Shown in pieces: positions 60,789 to 64,000 of a stretch of DNA of 64,000 bases. Location of the stretch: NCBI GenBank assembly GCA_023460235.1, contig JAEWRE010000066.1:124001-188000 (forward strand), in the 5' to 3' direction. The notes under the pieces are model-generated. The model was not told the DNA's origin and searched no databases. It saw only the letters and a program-made list of their open reading frames with translations. The position numbers and the translations under genes are program-made. Position 1 is the stretch's first letter; each line of letters begins with the position of its first letter. Origin of the DNA: Bacillota bacterium. Lineage in GTDB: Bacteria > Bacillota > Clostridia > TANB77 > CAG-465.

Positions 60789-61787
60789 TTATATAGCGTA
60801 AAGTATATATTCAGTAGGTAATAACTTTCCACCATAATATCTTAAATAGAATTTGTAAGTTGGATCAATACTTTCTATTATTTGAGCAAGTTCAAAAAGA
60901 TGGTTATTGTTATGATATACACTTAATGCAAGTTTTGGATGATATTTTGCTATTTTATCTTTACAACCAAGTAATGCGTTTTTTTCTGCACCTTCGATAT
61001 CCATTTTTATAAAAGAAACTCTACCTTTTATATCTTGATCAATAGTAACAGTTGGAACTTTTATTTCTCCTTCAGTTTGTAGTTGACTAGTTGAAGAAAC
61101 TTCATCTTTAGACAAGAATAATAAACCTTTTTTATCGCTTACACCTTTTGCCTTTATTTCAACTCTATCTACATGAAACTTATCCATATTTTTTTGAATA
61201 TATTCTAAATTTATCGGTACGATTTCATAAGTGTATAATTTTTCATACATATCTCTACCATAAGCATTAACATAACTAATTAATGTATCTCCAATATATC
61301 CTCCAATATCAACAAAAACTTCATTTTTATCACATTTTACTAAATCTAAGTCAAAGTATTGTGCGTAATTTTGGTCTTGGAGTTGAGTAACTCTTTTATG
61401 ATCTAATTGTAGCCAGTAGTATAAAACTGCAACAAGTATTTTCTTTGATCTATAGTCACCAAGTTTGCTATATAACCATTTTATATCTTCAATATTTTCC
61501 ACAAGAGTTTTTGCATTATTATTTATTAAATCATAAACTCCATTTTCTAAATCTATTTCACCCCATAATTTTATCATATTATAAAAAGCTACAATTCCTG
61601 TGTAGTTATATTTGTCATATTTACTAATATATTCAAAATTATGCTTAATTATCTCTTCCATATCTTGTACACTTTTTCCTTCTAAGAAAGTAAGTAAACA
61701 ATCAAAATCAGCATCTAATAAATTATTTATATCATTTTTTATTGGAAGTATAATTTCATTTTTCTTATTATTTTCTTTTTTTAACAT
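60789..61787 (-). CDS. FkbM family methyltransferase
   Basis: 332 residues. The first ~150 are helical and unassigned. A Rossmann methyltransferase follows: FVDIGGYIGDT (SAM-binding loop near residue 160), YTYEIVPINLEYI, and SFIKMDIEGAEKNAL near 258, which is typical of FkbM. These enzymes O-methylate sugars or polyketides, often in surface glycans. AGAGGTG precedes the ATG at the longer end of normal spacing. It is a lone minus-strand gene between dapF and tgt; no glycan cluster is near, so the substrate is unknown. Confidence 0.88.
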   Translation of the reverse strand: MLKKENNKKNEIILPIKNDINNLLDADFDCLLTFLEGKSVQDMEEIIKHNFEYISKYDKYNYTGIVAFYNMIKLWGEIDLENGVYDLINNNAKTLVENIEDIKWLYSKLGDYRSKKILVAVLYYWLQLDHKRVTQLQDQNYAQYFDLDLVKCDKNEVFVDIGGYIGDTLISYVNAYGRDMYEKLYTYEIVPINLEYIQKNMDKFHVDRVEIKAKGVSDKKGLLFLSKDEVSSTSQLQTEGEIKVPTVTIDQDIKGRVSFIKMDIEGAEKNALLGCKDKIAKYHPKLALSVYHNNNHLFELAQIIESIDPTYKFYLRYYGGKLLPTEYILYAI

Positions 61788-61997
61788 TTTTAATATTCAC
61801 CTCTATAGTTATAGTTTATGTATTTTTTCCATGTTGGTGAAATTTAACAACAAATAAATTAAGACAAGTATACGATATTTATTCATTTATACTAATACTT
61901 ATGTAAAATTAAGTGCAAATAATATATGAGATCTGAATAGATAGAAAAATAAATATTTAAATATATTTTAAAATTACTATTCTTTTTATATAAATTA

Positions 61998-62006
61998 TGT
62001 TATAAT
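61998..62006 (+). promoter_or_regulatory. Extended -10 promoter of tgt
   Basis: TGTTATAAT matches TGnTATAAT, 34 bases before the start codon. The rest of 61788-61997 is AT-rich and holds nothing else I can name. Confidence 0.5.
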
Positions 62007-62039
62007 TATACATATTCAAAAAAAATATAAGGAGAGAAA

Positions 62040-63170
62040 ATGGAAAAGCAAGCATTAAGTTTTGAAATAAAAAAAATAGATAAACAAACTGGTGCAAGAC
62101 TTGGTGTTCTACATTTGCCACATGGTGATGTTGAAACACCAGTATTTATGCCAGTTGGTACACAAGCAACAGTAAAATCGATGACGCCCGATGAAATGAG
62201 AGATGAAATAAAAGCACATATAATACTTTCTAATACTTACCATTTGTATTTAAGACCAGGTCATGACTTAATAAAAGAAGCTGGTGGTCTTCATAAATTT
62301 ATGAATTGGGATGGTAATATTTTAACTGATAGTGGTGGATTTCAAGTATTTAGTCTTGGTGATTTAAGAAAAATAACAGAAGAAGGTGTAGAATTTAGAT
62401 CGCATATAGATGGTTCTAAACATTTTATATCTCCAGAAAAATCAATGGAAATACAAAATTACTTGGGTTCAGATATAATGATGGCATTTGATGAGTGTGC
62501 ACCATATCCATCTAGCTACGAATACACAAAGAATTCTATGGAGCGTACTACACGTTGGGCAAAGCGTTGTAAAGACTATCATACGCAAACGGATACACAA
62601 GCTTTATTTGGAATTGTACAAGGCGGATTCTATAAAGATCTAAGAAAGAAAAGTGCAGAAGATTTAAAAGAATTAGATTTTCCAGGATATGCAATAGGTG
62701 GAATAAGTGTAGGGGAACCTAAACAAGAATTTATAGATATTTTGAAATATACAGCACCATTGCTTCCAGAAGATAAACCTAGATATTTAATGGGTGTTGG
62801 AACACCTGATTATCTGATTGAAGCAGTACTTGCAGGAGTTGATATGTGTGACTGTGTTCTACCAACAAGAATTGCAAGAAATGGTACAGCTATGACTCAT
62901 TCTGGAAAAGTAAATATGCTTAATGCAAAACATGTTCATGATTTTTCAACTCTTGATCCAGATTGTGATTGCTACACTTGTAAAAATTATACAAGAAGTT
63001 ATATTAGGCATTTATTTAAAGCAGAAGAAATTCTTGGAGCAAGGCTATTATCTATACATAATTTAAGATTTTTAGTTAAACTTATGGAAGATGTAAGACA
63101 AGCAATAAAAGATGAAAGATTATTAGAATTCAAAGATGAGTTCTATAAAAAATATGGATATAATGATTAA
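62040..63170 (+). CDS. tgt: tRNA-guanine transglycosylase
   Basis: 376 residues. It exchanges G34 for preQ1 in tRNAs with GUN anticodons, which here include the tRNA-Asp (GTC) of this window. Motifs: DSGGFQVFSL near residue 97 with an essential Asp, GGISVGEP near 220, the second catalytic Asp in MCDCVLPTRIARNG near 270, and the zinc site CDCYTCKNYTRSYIRHLF near 308. TAAGGAG precedes the ATG. Works with queA upstream. Confidence 0.97.
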   Translation: MEKQALSFEIKKIDKQTGARLGVLHLPHGDVETPVFMPVGTQATVKSMTPDEMRDEIKAHIILSNTYHLYLRPGHDLIKEAGGLHKFMNWDGNILTDSGGFQVFSLGDLRKITEEGVEFRSHIDGSKHFISPEKSMEIQNYLGSDIMMAFDECAPYPSSYEYTKNSMERTTRWAKRCKDYHTQTDTQALFGIVQGGFYKDLRKKSAEDLKELDFPGYAIGGISVGEPKQEFIDILKYTAPLLPEDKPRYLMGVGTPDYLIEAVLAGVDMCDCVLPTRIARNGTAMTHSGKVNMLNAKHVHDFSTLDPDCDCYTCKNYTRSYIRHLFKAEEILGARLLSIHNLRFLVKLMEDVRQAIKDERLLEFKDEFYKKYGYND

Positions 63171-63177
63171 TAATCAA

Positions 63178-63196
63178 GCCGTTTAATACGGCATTT
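63178..63196 (+). terminator. Weak terminator after tgt
   Basis: GCCGT / ACGGC 5-bp stem with a 5-base loop and ATTTT. Confidence 0.45.
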
Positions 63197-63252
63197 TATA
63201 AAATGAAAATATCGAATTTTGTCGATTGTATAGATTGATTGGAGGAGTTAAA

Positions 63253-63834
63253 ATGAAAGTACCACTTAGATATCAAGTATCTGAAACAGATTGTGGAATA
63301 ATAACTATTTTAAATGCCATTAATTATATATATGAAAGAGAAGAAATTGATCCTGAACTTATGGGATTAATTGTAAACTATTCAGAAATAATTAGGATAA
63401 ATGAAGAAAATAAGAGCCATAGATATGGAATGACTAAATATGCTATTAAGCATATATGTGATATAATGAATGAATATTCAAAAACTGGAAAAATGAAAAT
63501 AAATGCAAGAATATTAAGCTATGAAAATTTAACAATATTAGATGATTCTATAATAAATTGTATAAAAAATGGTGGAGCAGTAGTGATTAGAGTTTGGCAA
63601 GAATATGAACATTATTCTGTACTTACTGATATTGATGATGAATATGCATATATTTTTGATCCATATTATTTAGATAAAAATGAATATGATATGGATGAAG
63701 ATGTTGAAATAGTTGAAGATCAAATATTTAAATATAATAGAAAAGTTAAAATTTCAAGATTAAATTCAGATACAAAAAAAGATTTTGCACTTGTACAGAA
63801 TTCTAATAGAGGAATATTGATAATTAATAGATAA
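63253..63834 (+). CDS. C39-like cysteine peptidase-fold protein
   Basis: 193 residues. RYQVSETDCGIITILNAINY at the N-terminus carries the Gln...Asp-Cys-Gly of C39 peptidases, and HYSVLTDIDDEYAYIFDPY (near residue 125-143) supplies the His and Asp, so the papain-like triad looks complete. There is no signal peptide or ABC domain; classic C39 domains cleave double-glycine leaders inside ABC exporters. ATG 63253 has TTGGAGGAG upstream; a longer frame from 63226 lacks a site. It is followed after 44 bases by a small membrane-protein gene. Substrate unknown. Confidence 0.75.
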   Translation: MKVPLRYQVSETDCGIITILNAINYIYEREEIDPELMGLIVNYSEIIRINEENKSHRYGMTKYAIKHICDIMNEYSKTGKMKINARILSYENLTILDDSIINCIKNGGAVVIRVWQEYEHYSVLTDIDDEYAYIFDPYYLDKNEYDMDEDVEIVEDQIFKYNRKVKISRLNSDTKKDFALVQNSNRGILIINR

Positions 63835-63878
63835 TTATATATAATAATATATATAGTTATTTTGTAGGAGGAATTTTT

Positions 63879-64000
63879 ATGGAAAGAGACTTTTTTGTAG
63901 GTTGGGGAACTTTATCTTTAATTAATGCAGGAATTGCACAAGGTAAAAATAGATCAGGATTAAACTGGTGGTTAATTTCATTATTACTTGGACCAATTGC
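63879..64000 (+). CDS. Small membrane protein (cut by window edge)
   Basis: An ATG at 63879 with TAGGAGG upstream opens a frame that stays open to the window end (40 codons seen): MERDFFVGWGTLSLINAGIA then SGLNWWLISLLLGPIA. The last part looks like the start of a transmembrane helix of the short 'superinfection immunity/PLDc-N-like' membrane type, but too little is visible to assign a family. It lies close behind the C39-like gene and may be cotranscribed. Confidence 0.6.
   Translation, partial: MERDFFVGWGTLSLINAGIAQGKNRSGLNWWLISLLLGPI

Noticed and set aside
1..64000. CRISPR arrays, insertion sequences and prophage genes
   Set aside because: No regularly spaced repeats, transposase, integrase or phage structural gene was seen on either strand.

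Overview
The window is a stretch of very AT-rich chromosome from a low-G+C Gram-positive bacterium, most likely an anaerobic member of class Clostridia. The evidence is the strong AGGAGG-type ribosome sites, frequent TTG/GTG starts, AGA as the dominant arginine codon, TTGACA-N17-TATAAT promoters, an S-box (SAM) riboswitch in front of metK, a DUF4321-radC-mreBCD-mrdA cluster, a YtaF-type sporulation membrane protein, and heterodimeric ABC exporters controlled by MarR. I cannot name the species.

Layout. 1-2.8 kb: end of a copper P-type ATPase, a CopZ chaperone and a translationally coupled two-component system. 3.0-3.35 kb: a four-tRNA array (Val-Asp-Phe-Gly) behind a perfect consensus promoter. 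3.4-6.0 kb: an accessory-looking cassette of two DUF488 paralogues and two dual-OB-like paralogues, unusually rich in CGG arginine codons. 6.1-7.7 kb: SAM riboswitch, metK and tRNA-Cys. 7.7-13.3 kb: DUF1284-like protein, patatin, CmpB-like membrane protein, two unknown membrane proteins, tcdA, and a GIY-YIG-like/DUF6530 pair behind a promoter with a 14-bp-arm palindrome. 13.5-17.7 kb: marR plus a heterodimeric ABC exporter. 17.7-26.6 kb: two tandem ferritin-like proteins, an AI-2E-family permease, a short aspartate kinase, a second heterodimeric ABC exporter and two membrane-anchored proteins.

26.8-34.3 kb is genome maintenance and folding: ligA, mfd, a PrsA-like foldase and a SPOUT rRNA methyltransferase. 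34.5-39.75 kb is a three-gene TerB-N/TerB-C + BrxD-like ATPase + BrxHI/Lhr-like helicase operon with its own promoter. It sits between housekeeping blocks and is the best candidate for a defence or DNA-processing system. 39.9-45.5 kb is the cell-shape block (DUF4321, radC, mreBCD, mrdA). 45.6-52 kb holds ytaF, an orphan protein with an RNA-polymerase alpha-CTD-like tail, recJ, a nitroreductase, a glycerophosphodiesterase and an unrecognised HELGH metalloprotease.

52-64 kb holds a Rel protein whose synthetase motif is intact but whose hydrolase site is degraded, an MBL hydrolase, ung, recN with LexA-like boxes, a secreted alpha/beta hydrolase, queA, dapF, an FkbM methyltransferase, tgt, a C39-like cysteine peptidase and the start of a small membrane protein. 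Several genes share pathways: queA and tgt make queuosine; lysC and dapF serve lysine/diaminopimelate synthesis; ligA, mfd, radC, recJ, ung and recN serve DNA repair; metK supplies SAM to the methyltransferases.

Terminator, promoter and RNA calls were made by reading complementary arms and hexamers by eye. Protein family calls rest on motif recognition, not on searches.
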